Assembly: GCA_947460595.1 (NCBI GenBank)
Contig: CANHGS010000006.1
Span: 104,941 to 168,940 of the forward strand
Length of the DNA stretch: 64,000 bases
Source: Bacteroidota bacterium
GTDB lineage: Bacteria > Bacteroidota > Bacteroidia > Chitinophagales > Chitinophagaceae
Direction: 5' to 3'
Positions 25,657-35,370 of the stretch are shown here, one piece after another (positions within the stretch are counted from its first letter, which is position 1; each line of letters starts with the position of its first letter). The position numbers were made by a program, and so were the translations under genes. The notes beneath the pieces were generated by a model. The model had not been told where the DNA came from, searched no databases, and worked only from the letters and a program-made list of their open reading frames with translations.

Positions 25657-26796
25657 TTAATAGGCACCTAAGCTGGTAAGTGCAGGAAGTGCATTATTTG
25701 TAAAGTCAAATAGGGTTAGGTTCTCCATGCTAGATCCATTGGTAGCAGTAGGGCCTTTAAATGCTACCCATTCTGGCGCCCACCAACAAAGACCCATACC
25801 TTGTTGTTGGGGTAGTTTCTTTAATACATCTATCAGGGCCTTGGTAAAAGCTTCTTGCCCTTGGGGCGATGCGGGATATTCGGGAATCAATTGACTAGGC
25901 AATCCCCAAATATTATTGGTATAGTCATTCCAACTTAAGGTAAAGGGATAAGAAGTTTCTGCAATCACTATTGGTTTTTGAAATTTGCTGATCAGGTTAT
26001 TTAATCCTGTTCCCAATGCGTCCAAACTTTTTCCATGCCAAATAGGATAAAAAGAAAGGCCTATATAATCATAGTTCACAGTTTGTAAAGCCAAATTATG
26101 ATAGAACCATTCTGCTCCGTCAATGCCTGCAAAATGTATCATGGTTTTAATATTGGCATCTGATTCTTTTACTGCGCGCAAACCTTCCTTCATCATTTGG
26201 GCATAATTACTCCAATTATTATCATAGGTACCACCTACCCTTCCTTCATTCCAAAGAAAACCTGCATTGGTCTCATTGCCAACTTGTACTATTTTTAAAC
26301 TTATCCCAGCGGTTTTAAAAGCAGACATCACCCTACTAGTGTATTGATAAACCGAATCTTTTAGGATGGTTCCACTGGCGCTTTTCCAAGCGGCAGGTTT
26401 ATTTTGATTGCCCGGATCTGCCCAAGTATCGGAATAATGTATGTCTAGCCAAATGTCAAATCCTTTTGATGCAAGTGTATTAGAAAAATCAACCACTTCT
26501 TTTAAACTAGAACTGGCTGTACTAGGGGTATGCCAAAGTCTCAAACGAATGGTATTGACCCCTTTGTCTTTGGCTATTTGTAGTATATCGGCCTGTTGGC
26601 CAGCTTGATAAAATTTGGTTCCAGCTGCTAAAATTTCTGGACTAAAAGAAAGGTCTAACCCTCTAATAAAATTGGCGTTTGGAGTAGGTACTGGAGGAAT
26701 AGGGGGAACTGGGTCTATTGCTAGGTCAGATCCCTTGCTTTTGCTACAACCTGATAAAAGTAGTAAAAAGACTATTGATAAAAAGGTGGAACGCAT
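25657..26796 (-). CDS. Arabinogalactan endo-beta-1,4-galactanase (GH53) lipoprotein
   Basis: 379 residues from the ATG at 26796, which begins a lipoprotein signal with lipobox LLSGC. A Pro-rich linker (PVPPIPPVPTP) leads to a GH53 TIM barrel: FIRGLDLSF at the start, NTIRLRLWHTP, WLDIHYSDTWADPGNQNKP, and the catalytic pair E in VGNETNAG (about 176, acid/base) and E in VIAETSYP (about 280, nucleophile). GH53 enzymes cut beta-1,4-galactan of pectin side chains. Surface anchoring fits polysaccharide use, though no SusC/D pair is beside it. Confidence 0.92.
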   Translation of the reverse strand: MRSTFLSIVFLLLLSGCSKSKGSDLAIDPVPPIPPVPTPNANFIRGLDLSFSPEILAAGTKFYQAGQQADILQIAKDKGVNTIRLRLWHTPSTASSSLKEVVDFSNTLASKGFDIWLDIHYSDTWADPGNQNKPAAWKSASGTILKDSVYQYTSRVMSAFKTAGISLKIVQVGNETNAGFLWNEGRVGGTYDNNWSNYAQMMKEGLRAVKESDANIKTMIHFAGIDGAEWFYHNLALQTVNYDYIGLSFYPIWHGKSLDALGTGLNNLISKFQKPIVIAETSYPFTLSWNDYTNNIWGLPSQLIPEYPASPQGQEAFTKALIDVLKKLPQQQGMGLCWWAPEWVAFKGPTATNGSSMENLTLFDFTNNALPALTSLGAY

Positions 26797-26878
26797 AGAA
26801 CAAAGGTAGTAAACCATGTTAACGCTTGGTAGTTTTTTTGCAGTTAGCCCCTTATCTTTGGGCATCTAAAATAGTCAT

Positions 26879-28069
26879 ATGAACCAATCATTTGCCAATA
26901 GAATCCAAGCAGAACTCTCAGAAATAGAAAAAGCCGGCCTTTTTAAGAAAGAACGGATTATTACCAGTGAACAAGGGCCTGAGATTACGGTAAATGGTAA
27001 AACGGTGTTGAATTTCTGTGCCAATAATTACTTGGGACTGTCTTCTCATCCAAAAGTGATTGAAGCGGCACACAAAGCCATTGAAACACATGGTTATGGC
27101 ATGAGCTCGGTACGTTTTATCTGCGGCACACAAGACATACACAAAGAATTAGAAGAAAAAATAGCCCAGTTCTTGGGTACAGAAGATACCATTTTATACG
27201 CGGCGGCATTTGACGCCAATGGAGGTGTTTTTGAACCACTGTTTAATGAAGAAGACGCCATTATCAGTGACGCGCTTAACCATGCTTCTATTATTGATGG
27301 TGTTAGGTTGTGTAAGGCCCAGCGCTACAGATATGAGCACAATAATATGGAAGACTTAGAAGCCAAGCTCAAAGAAACTGCAGCATGCAGAAGCAGAATC
27401 ATTGTTACAGATGGTTCTTTTAGCATGGACGGAACCATTGCGCAATTAGACAAAATTTGTGACTTAGCAGATAAATATGACGCTATTGTCATGATTGATG
27501 AATGCCATTCTTCAGGATTCTTAGGTAAGTCAGGAAGAGGCACCCACGAATACCGCGGTGTTATGGGTAGGATTGATATTATCACCGGTACACTAGGTAA
27601 AGCACTAGGTGGTGCCAGTGGCGGGTTTACTTCAGGCAAAAAAGAAATAATAGAAATGTTGCGCCAAAGAAGTAGACCTTATTTGTTCTCTAATACAGTG
27701 GCGCCAAGCATTGTAGGAGCAAGTATTGCCGTATTAGATATGCTAACAGAAACCACTGAGCTACGCGATAGACTAGAATATAATACCAACTATTTCAGGA
27801 CTAAAATGACGGAAGCCGGTTTTGATATCAAACCTGGAGACCACCCCATTGTACCCATCATGTTGTATGAAGCAACGGTGGCACAGCAATTTGCAGCAGC
27901 GCTTTTAGAAGAAGAGGTATATGTCATTGGATTTTTCTTTCCAGTTGTGGCAAAGGGTTTGGCAAGAATCAGGGTACAATTGAGTGCTGCCCATACCCAA
28001 GCGCATTTGGATAAAGCCATTGCAGCATTTACTAAAGTGGGTAAAGATTTAGGTGTGTTGAAATCTTAA
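26879..28069 (+). CDS. kbl: Glycine C-acetyltransferase (2-amino-3-ketobutyrate CoA ligase)
   Basis: 396 residues, aligned end to end by eye with E. coli Kbl: RIITSEQGPEITV, NFCANNYLGLSSHP, SVRFICGTQDIHKELE, ISDALNHASIIDGVRLC, and the PLP lysine in TGTLGKALGGASGGF (K241). It converts 2-amino-3-oxobutyrate plus CoA to glycine and acetyl-CoA in threonine breakdown. The partner threonine dehydrogenase gene is not in the window. A -7-like TATCTTTG lies at 26853-26860, but its TTG is 24 bp away, longer than usual. Confidence 0.94.
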   Translation: MNQSFANRIQAELSEIEKAGLFKKERIITSEQGPEITVNGKTVLNFCANNYLGLSSHPKVIEAAHKAIETHGYGMSSVRFICGTQDIHKELEEKIAQFLGTEDTILYAAAFDANGGVFEPLFNEEDAIISDALNHASIIDGVRLCKAQRYRYEHNNMEDLEAKLKETAACRSRIIVTDGSFSMDGTIAQLDKICDLADKYDAIVMIDECHSSGFLGKSGRGTHEYRGVMGRIDIITGTLGKALGGASGGFTSGKKEIIEMLRQRSRPYLFSNTVAPSIVGASIAVLDMLTETTELRDRLEYNTNYFRTKMTEAGFDIKPGDHPIVPIMLYEATVAQQFAAALLEEEVYVIGFFFPVVAKGLARIRVQLSAAHTQAHLDKAIAAFTKVGKDLGVLKS

Positions 28070-28252
28070 CTCAAAATTGTCTGTTAAAAAATGGATCCTT
28101 GCAATAATGGTCTTTTACTAATCACAGTAGCTGCTTATTGAAAAATACTGTTTGTAGAAAGTCTCGCGTTTCATGAGCATGTGTCAGGTAAAGGAGTACC
28201 AACTGGTAAAACAATAGCCATTTGGGTTAACTTTGCAGTTCAATTAACCAAT

Positions 28253-29080
28253 ATGCGTGTTTATTTCTTAGGATTTCTAATGATTGCCTTGGCTTTCACA
28301 GCCTGCTCTCCCAATAATGTAACCATTGACAACAAAATCAAAACTTATTTTGATGCCAAGGGAGTTACTGGAAGTTTTGCCATGTATGATAATGGGAGTG
28401 GTCAATTTACCATTTACAATCTAGCCCGCTATAGAGATACTGCTTATTTGCCAGCCTCAACATTTAAGATTGTCAATAGCTTGATTGGTCTAGAGACCGG
28501 TAAGATTTTCAATGAAAAAATGGTCATTAAATGGGATGGGATTATGCGCGATTTTCCAAACGGAGACAGCAGCATGAGTTGGAACCAAGACCTGACCATG
28601 GAAGAAGCGTTTAAAAGATCATCAGATCCTTATTTTCAAGAAGTGGCGCGCAGAATTGGAAAAGACACCATGCAATTCTGGTTAGACTCACTCAAATATG
28701 GTAATAAACAGATGGGCAAAACCCTGGACCAATTTTGGTTAGACAATAGCCTAAAAATTACGGCTGACGAACAAATGGGTCTGGTTAAGAAGCTTTATTT
28801 TAATTTACTGCCTTTTCAGAAAAGAACTCAGGAGATTGTGCGCAAAGTGATGGTGCAAGAAGACAATGCCAACTATAAACTGGCTTATAAAACTGGATGG
28901 GGATACCGTGAGAATGGCAATGCCTTGGGTTGGTTACTGGGATGGATTGAAGAAAACAAACACGTGCATTTCTTTGTACTCAATGTAGAAGGACCACATG
29001 ATACCAAGCCAGGAACCATTAGGCAAGACATCTTAAAGGCCGTGCTAAAAGAGCAAGGCTTTTTAGAAGGCAAACGCTAA
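28253..29080 (+). CDS. Class D beta-lactamase-family lipoprotein
   Basis: 275 residues from the ATG at 28253, which opens a lipoprotein signal (lipobox FTAC). OXA-type motifs: S69-T-F-K72 in PASTFKIVNSLIGLETG, YGN in LKYGNKQMG, FWLDNSLKITADEQ, K-T-G near 213 in AYKTGWGY and GWIEENKHVHFFVLN. The second motif, normally S-x-V, reads S123-S-D125. That Val normally shields the carbamylated lysine, so activity may be weak or altered. It could be a real but atypical oxacillinase or a penicillin-interacting protein without hydrolysis. The in-frame start at 28181 is unlikely. Confidence 0.85.
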   Translation: MRVYFLGFLMIALAFTACSPNNVTIDNKIKTYFDAKGVTGSFAMYDNGSGQFTIYNLARYRDTAYLPASTFKIVNSLIGLETGKIFNEKMVIKWDGIMRDFPNGDSSMSWNQDLTMEEAFKRSSDPYFQEVARRIGKDTMQFWLDSLKYGNKQMGKTLDQFWLDNSLKITADEQMGLVKKLYFNLLPFQKRTQEIVRKVMVQEDNANYKLAYKTGWGYRENGNALGWLLGWIEENKHVHFFVLNVEGPHDTKPGTIRQDILKAVLKEQGFLEGKR

Positions 29081-29136
29081 ACCATTCCACCTGATAGTTG
29101 TTAGATAAACTTTAGATTTGTAACACAACCTGTATT

Positions 29137-31137
29137 ATGCAATTGTATTGTAATTCGCTTACCAATAGAACGCGTTTGGCCACTAGAGAGGTGAAAATTG
29201 GTTCCCTTTCTTTGGGTAATTTTCATCCGGTTCGGGTGCAGACCATGACCACTACAGATACCATGAATACCCTTGCCACGGTAGAACAAACTATTCGTTG
29301 CATTGAGGCAGGCGCTGAATTGGTGCGCATTACGGCCCCTAGTAGAAATGAGGCAGAGAACTTGCAAAATATCAAAAATGAATTGCGCAAACGAGGCTAT
29401 GATACTCCATTGATTGCCGATATTCATTTTACCCCCAATGCCGCTGAAATTGCAGCGAGAATAGTAGAGAAAGTGAGGGTGAATCCAGGCAACTATGTAG
29501 ACAAGAAAAAATTTGAACAGATAGATTATACAGATGCGGAATATGCGGAAGAAATAGAACGTATACAAGAAAGGTTTACACCCCTCTTACGCATTTGTAA
29601 AGAATATGGAACAGCCATGCGCATTGGCACCAATCATGGTTCTTTGAGCGATAGAATCATGAGCCGCTATGGAGATACCGCGAATGGTATGGTTGAATCA
29701 GCCATGGAATTTTTGCGCATAGCGCGATACGAATCTTACCACAATATTGTACTCAGCATGAAGTCCAGTAACCCACAAGTGATGGTGCAGGCCTACAGAT
29801 TGCTGATTCAACAAATGGATGCAGAGTTTGGAGAAATCTATCCTTTGCATTTAGGCGTAACAGAAGCTGGGGACGGAGAAGACGGACGCGTTAAAAGTGC
29901 AGCAGGCATTGGCACTTTATTAGAAGACGGTATTGGAGATACGGTGCGTGTGAGTTTAACAGAAGACCCTGAATTTGAAATTCCAGTTTGCAGAGACCTG
30001 GTAAAAAGATACGCTCAACCAGCTGTTGTTTCTGTGATACCTGCTATTGAAAAAATTGGATATAGTCCCTTTGTGTACGGCAGAAGAAAAACTTTTGCAG
30101 TGGATAATATTGGAGGCAAACAAGTGCCTGTTGTTGTTGCAGACCTAAGCAAATTGTCTAGCATTCAAGCAGAAGATTTAGCATCCATAGGATACAGGTA
30201 TGACGCCCAAACAGACAAATGGAATATCAGTGACGCAGCAGCAGATTATGTTTTCACTGGAAACCAAGTATTGGATTTTGCCCTGCCGGGAACCTTGAAA
30301 GTTATTAGCTATCCCGCTACAGCGGCACTAGCCAATGACCAAACAAAATGCATCCCCATTTTTGATGCACAGGGCTATTTGGAATCGGAATACAAACACC
30401 CCGTTTTGAACTTTGTAATGGTAGATTGTTATTCAGACCAGACCCCTATTAATGATTATAGCTATTTAGACCAAGTAGCCAATGATCCTACGGTAGTGTT
30501 TTGCTTAAGTAGCGCCAATCAGCAAGCCATGCCTGCTGTGAGAAGAATGTTTTTGGAATTCATTAATAAGGGAATTGACAATCCTGTTGTATTAATCACA
30601 GATAGCAATTGGCAAACTGCTGATGAACACTTGATTCATTATAGTACAGAATGTGGCGCATTGTTTTTAGACGGTTTTGGAGACGGCATTTGCTTAGGAA
30701 TGACCACCCAATCTTATGGCAGTTCTGAAGTCAATAATGCGTCTGGAAGAAACTATTTGAACAACCAAAGCGTAGAACAATTCTTAAATAATACGGCTTT
30801 TGGCATTTTGCAAGCAACCAGGACTAGGATTTCTAAAACAGAATATATTTCTTGCCCCAGCTGTGGCAGAACACTTTTTGATTTGCAAGAAACCACGGCC
30901 AAGATTCGCAGTGTGACCAACCATTTGAAAGGCGTAAAAATTGCCATCATGGGTTGTATTGTAAACGGACCAGGAGAAATGGCCGATGCCGATTTTGGTT
31001 ATGTAGGAAGCGGTGTTGGAACCATTACTTTGTATAAGGGAAAAGAAGTAGTCAAGAAAAACATTGACAGTAGTATTGCCGTCAACGAACTCATTCAATT
31101 ACTCAAAGACAGTGAAGCCTGGATTGATCCAGCTTGA
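29137..31137 (+). CDS. ispG: 4-hydroxy-3-methylbut-2-enyl-diphosphate synthase, long form
   Basis: 666 residues, the long IspG form of Bacteroidota, Chlamydiae and plants, with an extra domain (about 290-560) between the TIM barrel and the iron-sulfur domain. N-terminal TIM barrel: REVKIGSLSLG, VRVQTMTTTDT, RITAPS, LIADIHFTPNAA. C-terminal 4Fe-4S ligands: SCPSCGR (C572, C575) and MGCIVNGPGEM (C606) plus the E. It makes HMBDP in the MEP isoprenoid pathway. It is followed by nadB after 13 bp. Confidence 0.95.
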   Translation: MQLYCNSLTNRTRLATREVKIGSLSLGNFHPVRVQTMTTTDTMNTLATVEQTIRCIEAGAELVRITAPSRNEAENLQNIKNELRKRGYDTPLIADIHFTPNAAEIAARIVEKVRVNPGNYVDKKKFEQIDYTDAEYAEEIERIQERFTPLLRICKEYGTAMRIGTNHGSLSDRIMSRYGDTANGMVESAMEFLRIARYESYHNIVLSMKSSNPQVMVQAYRLLIQQMDAEFGEIYPLHLGVTEAGDGEDGRVKSAAGIGTLLEDGIGDTVRVSLTEDPEFEIPVCRDLVKRYAQPAVVSVIPAIEKIGYSPFVYGRRKTFAVDNIGGKQVPVVVADLSKLSSIQAEDLASIGYRYDAQTDKWNISDAAADYVFTGNQVLDFALPGTLKVISYPATAALANDQTKCIPIFDAQGYLESEYKHPVLNFVMVDCYSDQTPINDYSYLDQVANDPTVVFCLSSANQQAMPAVRRMFLEFINKGIDNPVVLITDSNWQTADEHLIHYSTECGALFLDGFGDGICLGMTTQSYGSSEVNNASGRNYLNNQSVEQFLNNTAFGILQATRTRISKTEYISCPSCGRTLFDLQETTAKIRSVTNHLKGVKIAIMGCIVNGPGEMADADFGYVGSGVGTITLYKGKEVVKKNIDSSIAVNELIQLLKDSEAWIDPA

Positions 31138-31150
31138 TAAACTTCCAAAT

Positions 31151-32746
31151 ATGGAAACAGATTTTCTGGTTATTGGTTCAGGCATTGCAGGGCTTACCTA
31201 TGCCTTGAAAATGAGTGAAGCACATCCTGATAAAACCATAACGGTCATCACCAAAACGGATGCCGATGAAACCAATACCAAATATGCACAGGGCGGCATT
31301 GCAGGGGTTTGGGATGAGAACAAAGACAGTTATGACAAACATATAGAAGATACCCTTGTTGCTGGCGATGGTCTTTGTAACCAAGACATTGTAGCGTTGG
31401 TAGTTAAAGAAGGCCCCGAAAGAATTCGTGAGATTATTGAGATGGGGGCTAATTTTGATAGGAATGAAACAGGGGAATATAGTTTGGGTAAAGAAGGGGG
31501 TCATAGTGAGAATAGAATCTTGCACCACAAAGACGTTACCGGAAAAGAAATGGAGCGTGCCTTGTTGGCACAATTAGATGCGGCAACCAATATTCACTTA
31601 ATCAATCATTGTTTTGTTGTAGATATTATTACCCAACACCATTTGGGCTACTTGGTTACTAAGTCTACTTTAGACATTACTTGTTATGGGGTCTATGTCT
31701 TAAACAAACAGACCAATCAAATTGAAACCATACTTTCCAAGATTACAGTGTTGGCAACTGGCGGTTGTGGGCAGGCTTATAGAACAACTACCAATCCCAG
31801 AATTGCCACCGGCGATGGAATTGCCATGGTCTATAGGGCTAAGGGTAAAATAGAGAATATGGAATTTATCCAGTTCCACCCAACGGCCTTATTTGAACCA
31901 GGTGTTTCTCCATCCTTCTTGATAACAGAAGCCGTTAGGGGAGATGGTGGCATCTTGCGTAACAAAGCCGGAGAGGCTTTTATGGAACGTTATGATGAAA
32001 GAAAGGACCTGGCACCCAGAGATATTGTAGCTAGAGCCATAGACAATGAAATGAAGCGCACTGGTACGGAGCACGTGTACTTAGATGCCAGGCATATGGA
32101 TAAGGATAAATTCATTCACCATTTTCCCAATATCTATGAAAAGTGTTTGAGTATTGGTATTGATGTGATGCAACAGATGATTCCTGTTGCTCCTGCTGCG
32201 CATTATAGTTGTGGTGGCATTAAAACAGATGCATGGGGTAGAACATCTATTCAAAATCTGTATGCCTGTGGCGAGTGCGCCAGTACGGGATTACACGGTG
32301 CCAATAGACTAGCCAGCAACTCACTTTTAGAAGCCATGGTCTTTGCACATAGGGCCTATTTAGATAGCACAGAAAAAGAAGGCCAACTCAGCTTTGAAAA
32401 GCGCATTCCAGATTGGAAGGCAACGGGTACTAGTGACCCCAGAGAAATGATCTTAATTACCCAAAGCCAAAAAGAACTCACCCAAATCATGAGTGATTAT
32501 GTAGGTATTGTAAGAACTGATGTGCGTTTAGAAAGAGCTATGAAACGGCTAGATTTGCTTTTTACTGAAACCGAAGATTTGTATCGCTCAACCAAAGTTT
32601 CTCCCCAATTAAGTGAATTGCGTAACCTAATAACCGTTGGATATCTGATTGTAAAAGGGGCCCAATTCCGCAAAGAGAGTAGGGGCTTGCACTATAATAC
32701 AGATCACCAACAGAAATCAGATTTGTTGCAAAATATCATTTTGTAA
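31151..32746 (+). CDS. nadB: L-aspartate oxidase
   Basis: 531 residues from the ATG at 31151; an upstream in-frame GTG at 31064 lies inside ispG. FAD-binding GSGIAGL at 8-14, NTKYAQGGIAGVWD, GEYSLGKEGGHS, the fumarate-reductase-like HPTALFEPG and the capping region AHYSCGGIKTDAWGRTSI. NadB oxidises L-aspartate to iminoaspartate, which NadA converts to quinolinate for NAD synthesis. nadA and nadC are not in the window. It is probably co-transcribed with ispG and the acyltransferase gene. Confidence 0.95.
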   Translation: METDFLVIGSGIAGLTYALKMSEAHPDKTITVITKTDADETNTKYAQGGIAGVWDENKDSYDKHIEDTLVAGDGLCNQDIVALVVKEGPERIREIIEMGANFDRNETGEYSLGKEGGHSENRILHHKDVTGKEMERALLAQLDAATNIHLINHCFVVDIITQHHLGYLVTKSTLDITCYGVYVLNKQTNQIETILSKITVLATGGCGQAYRTTTNPRIATGDGIAMVYRAKGKIENMEFIQFHPTALFEPGVSPSFLITEAVRGDGGILRNKAGEAFMERYDERKDLAPRDIVARAIDNEMKRTGTEHVYLDARHMDKDKFIHHFPNIYEKCLSIGIDVMQQMIPVAPAAHYSCGGIKTDAWGRTSIQNLYACGECASTGLHGANRLASNSLLEAMVFAHRAYLDSTEKEGQLSFEKRIPDWKATGTSDPREMILITQSQKELTQIMSDYVGIVRTDVRLERAMKRLDLLFTETEDLYRSTKVSPQLSELRNLITVGYLIVKGAQFRKESRGLHYNTDHQQKSDLLQNIIL

Positions 32747-32767
32747 CTTGCGTCTAGAAATTGCCAT

Positions 32768-33652
32768 ATGTACCATATTACCTACGGATTTTTTTATTTG
32801 TTATCGCTTATACCTTGGCGGATCATGTATTTGATAGCCGATGCATTTTATGGCTTAATCTATTATGTGATTGGGTATAGAAAATCCGTGGTAATGAAAA
32901 ACCTATCCATTGCCTTTCCGGAAAAATCAGAGGCAGAGCGAGTAAGAATAGCTAAGGATTTCTACCACAATTTCATAGACATGGTTTTTGAAACCATCAA
33001 GATGTTTTCTATTAGCAATAAAGAAGTGGCAAAAAGATTTTCTTCCAATGTAGAAGTGCTAAATGATTTATACAGTAGTGGTCAAAACGTACAATTGCAA
33101 TGTGGGCATTTCTTTAACTGGGAAGTAATTAATCTTGGTATTGGTCTGGTAAGTAAATATCCATTTGTTGGGGTATACCAACCTCTGACCAACAAAGTCT
33201 TTAATAAGATGATGTTAGATATGCGTATCAAGAATGGTACTATATTGGTGCCTGCCAATGAATTTAAAAACAATTTCAAAGCCCATGTACCCGATAGGTA
33301 TGCATTGGGTTTGGCGGCAGATCAGAATCCGCCCAATCAGTTTAAAGCCCATTGGGTCCAGTTTTTTGGAAGACTTACGCCCTTTGTGGTTGGGCCAGAG
33401 AAAGGTGCGAAGCTCAATAATACGGCTGTTGTTTTTGGGCATTTCTATAAAGTGAAACGGGGGCATTATAGAGTGGATCTTGCTGTGATTACTACTACAC
33501 CCAATCTGTACAAAGACGGTGAATTAACCCAAGTATTTGCAGGCTATGTAGAACGCGCGGTTAAAATGAAACCGGCTAATTATCTCTGGAGCCATCGCAG
33601 ATGGAAATGGGAGTTTGACCAAGAAAAGCATGGGCAGCTACTTGTTAAGTGA
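32768..33652 (+). CDS. Lipid A biosynthesis acyltransferase (LpxL/HtrB family)
   Basis: 294 residues. An N-terminal hydrophobic anchor (residues 1-38) is followed by the LABLAT fold. The catalytic HX4(D/E) motif is H114-FFNW-E119 within LQCGHFFNWEVINLG. Further blocks are PFVGVYQPLTNKVFNKMM, GLAADQNPPNQFKAHWVQFFGR and NYLWSHRRWKWEF at the C-terminus. It transfers an acyl chain to a lipid A precursor at the cytoplasmic face of the inner membrane. Which position it acylates cannot be told. It starts 21 bp after nadB. Confidence 0.9.
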   Translation: MYHITYGFFYLLSLIPWRIMYLIADAFYGLIYYVIGYRKSVVMKNLSIAFPEKSEAERVRIAKDFYHNFIDMVFETIKMFSISNKEVAKRFSSNVEVLNDLYSSGQNVQLQCGHFFNWEVINLGIGLVSKYPFVGVYQPLTNKVFNKMMLDMRIKNGTILVPANEFKNNFKAHVPDRYALGLAADQNPPNQFKAHWVQFFGRLTPFVVGPEKGAKLNNTAVVFGHFYKVKRGHYRVDLAVITTTPNLYKDGELTQVFAGYVERAVKMKPANYLWSHRRWKWEFDQEKHGQLLVK

Positions 33653-33662
33653 AGAGGAAGAA

Positions 33663-33800
33663 GGAGTGAAGAGATAAAAGTGAAGAGAGGAGGAGGGAGT
33701 GAAGAGATAAGAGTGAAGAGGGGAGGAGGGAGTGAAGAGATAAGAGTGAAGAGTGAAGGAAGAAGAAGTGAAAAGATAAGAGTGAAGAATGGAGAGTGAT
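33663..33800 (+). repeat. Polypurine tandem repeat, about four units of 33-36 bp
   Basis: Units beginning AGTGAAGAGATAAGAGTGAAG occur at 33665, 33698, 33731 and (diverged) 33767, so the period is 33, 33 and 36 bp. The plus strand is almost all G/A with scattered T. It starts right after the acyltransferase stop codon and ends before a terminator, so it lies in a 3' untranslated region. No ORF of note crosses it. Confidence 0.85.
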
Positions 33801-33820
33801 TATCTACAACTAGTTTAATA

Positions 33821-33850
33821 AAAAAGTCCCGAACTGGTTCGGGACTTTTT
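33821..33850. terminator. Strong bidirectional terminator
   Basis: AAAAAGTCCCGAAC (33821-33834) and GTTCGGGACTTTTT (33837-33850) form a perfect 14-bp arm pair with A/T tails on both sides, between the convergent genes ending at 33652 and 33869. Confidence 0.9.
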
Positions 33851-33868
33851 GGTAGGAATAGTATTTGA

Positions 33869-35284
33869 TTAGTTTAGAGCTGCTTCGGTTTTTTCAATTT
33901 CAATTTTGTCTCCTAGCTCCTTGATTAGACCAAAGCCGCCAACCACATTTCTGAGGTTATGAAATCCTTCTCGCTTTAACAAAGAAAGGGCAATTACACT
34001 TCTATAACCACCTGCACAATGCACATAGATATTGTGGTTGTCATCTAAGTTAGCCATGCTAGCAGGATCAGTTAAATCAGTCAATGGAATATTCAAAGCG
34101 TCTTTAACATGGGCTTCATCATATTCTGTTTCTTTGCGAACGTCTATGATAACAATATTGGGATCAAAAGGGATATCCATGGCTAGCTCATCAGCTTCCA
34201 CATCAATGATCATGTCTATTTTTTCACCAGCATTCACCCAAGTAGGGTAACCCCCGTCTAGAAAGCCAATAAACTTTTCAAAACCAACCCTTGTTAATCT
34301 AACAAGGGATTCTTTTTCCTTTCCTGGCTCTGCTACAATCAAAATGTTTTTAGTAAAAGGCAAAATATTACCCGCCCATTCAGCAAATCGGCCTTCAAGG
34401 CCAATACTAATAGAACCAGGTACAAAACCTTCTGTAAATCTTGCTGCAAAACGGGTATCCAAAACAATAGTATCGTCTTGTGCTGCCAATTGTTTAAACG
34501 CCATTGCATTCAAGGGTCTCAACCCCTTTTCCATAACGGAATTAATATTCTCGTATCCTTCTTTATTAATTTTTGCATTGATGGGAAAATAACTTGGAGG
34601 TGCGGCCAATCCCTCTGTAACTGCTTTTACAAAACTGGCTTTGTCTGGTTGTTGTAAAGCATAGTTGCCCAATTTCTGTGCCCCAATGGTACTATGGTTT
34701 TCTGGTCCCATATTCTTGCCACAACTACTTCCTGCACCATGACCAGGATAAACAATTACCTCATCGGCTAGTGGCATAATCTTGGTTTGCAGACTTTCAT
34801 ATAGCATGCCCGCCAAATCATCCATGGTAATTTCATTGGATTTTTGTGCTAGGTCTGGTCTACCTACATCGCCTACAAATAAAGTGTCACCGGTAAATAT
34901 TGCATGGTCTTTACCCGCTTCATTTTTCAATAAATAGCAAGAACTTTCTAAGGTATGACCTGGCGTATGTAAGACTTCTATACTTACTGCACCAATTTGA
35001 AATTTTTCACCATCCTTGGCAATATGCACAGGCAATTTGGTCACAGTGTCGGGTCCATAAATAATGGTAGCGCCAGTAGCAGCCGCCAAGTCTAAATGTC
35101 CGCTAACAAAATCGGCATGAAAATGCGTTTCAAAAATATATTTGATGGTACTACCCCGTTCTGTGGCCAGTTTCAAGTATTCTTCAATATCTCTGAGAGG
35201 GTCTATAACAGCGGCAATGCCTTCACTTTCAATGTAATAAGCGGCTTCGCTTAAACAACCCGTATATAATTGCTCTATTAGCAT
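33869..35284 (-). CDS. Persulfide dioxygenase-rhodanese fusion (CstB-like)
   Basis: 471 residues. The N-terminal metallo-beta-lactamase domain (1-250) carries THFHADFVSGH (H54, H56, D58), VLHTPGHT and FTGDTLFVGDVGRPDL, as in ETHE1-type persulfide dioxygenases. A first rhodanese-like domain (about 260-360) has no active-site cysteine (ILIVAEPGKE). A second (about 370-465) has the loop CAGGYRS with the Cys at about 424. This order matches CstB of Staphylococcus, which turns persulfides into thiosulfate. It sits 86 bp downstream of an ArsR-type gene on the same strand and is probably part of sulfide detoxification. Confidence 0.9.
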   Translation of the reverse strand: MLIEQLYTGCLSEAAYYIESEGIAAVIDPLRDIEEYLKLATERGSTIKYIFETHFHADFVSGHLDLAAATGATIIYGPDTVTKLPVHIAKDGEKFQIGAVSIEVLHTPGHTLESSCYLLKNEAGKDHAIFTGDTLFVGDVGRPDLAQKSNEITMDDLAGMLYESLQTKIMPLADEVIVYPGHGAGSSCGKNMGPENHSTIGAQKLGNYALQQPDKASFVKAVTEGLAAPPSYFPINAKINKEGYENINSVMEKGLRPLNAMAFKQLAAQDDTIVLDTRFAARFTEGFVPGSISIGLEGRFAEWAGNILPFTKNILIVAEPGKEKESLVRLTRVGFEKFIGFLDGGYPTWVNAGEKIDMIIDVEADELAMDIPFDPNIVIIDVRKETEYDEAHVKDALNIPLTDLTDPASMANLDDNHNIYVHCAGGYRSVIALSLLKREGFHNLRNVVGGFGLIKELGDKIEIEKTEAALN

Positions 35285-35370
35285 GGCTTAAATTTTATAC
35301 AATAACATAACAAGCTTCAGGCCAAAACTAAGAATCGCCAGAAAGTCAGAAGAAGAATAGAAGCAGCTCC

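Noticed and set aside
26879..28069. Serine palmitoyltransferase (related fold, known in sphingolipid-making Bacteroidota)
   Set aside because: End-to-end resemblance to Kbl, including SVRFICGTQ and the C-terminal FFxPVVxKGxARIR block, is much stronger than to Spt.
33663..33800. CRISPR-like array
   Set aside because: Spacing of conserved parts is continuous, units are polypurine with no distinct spacers and no palindromic repeat, and no cas gene is near.
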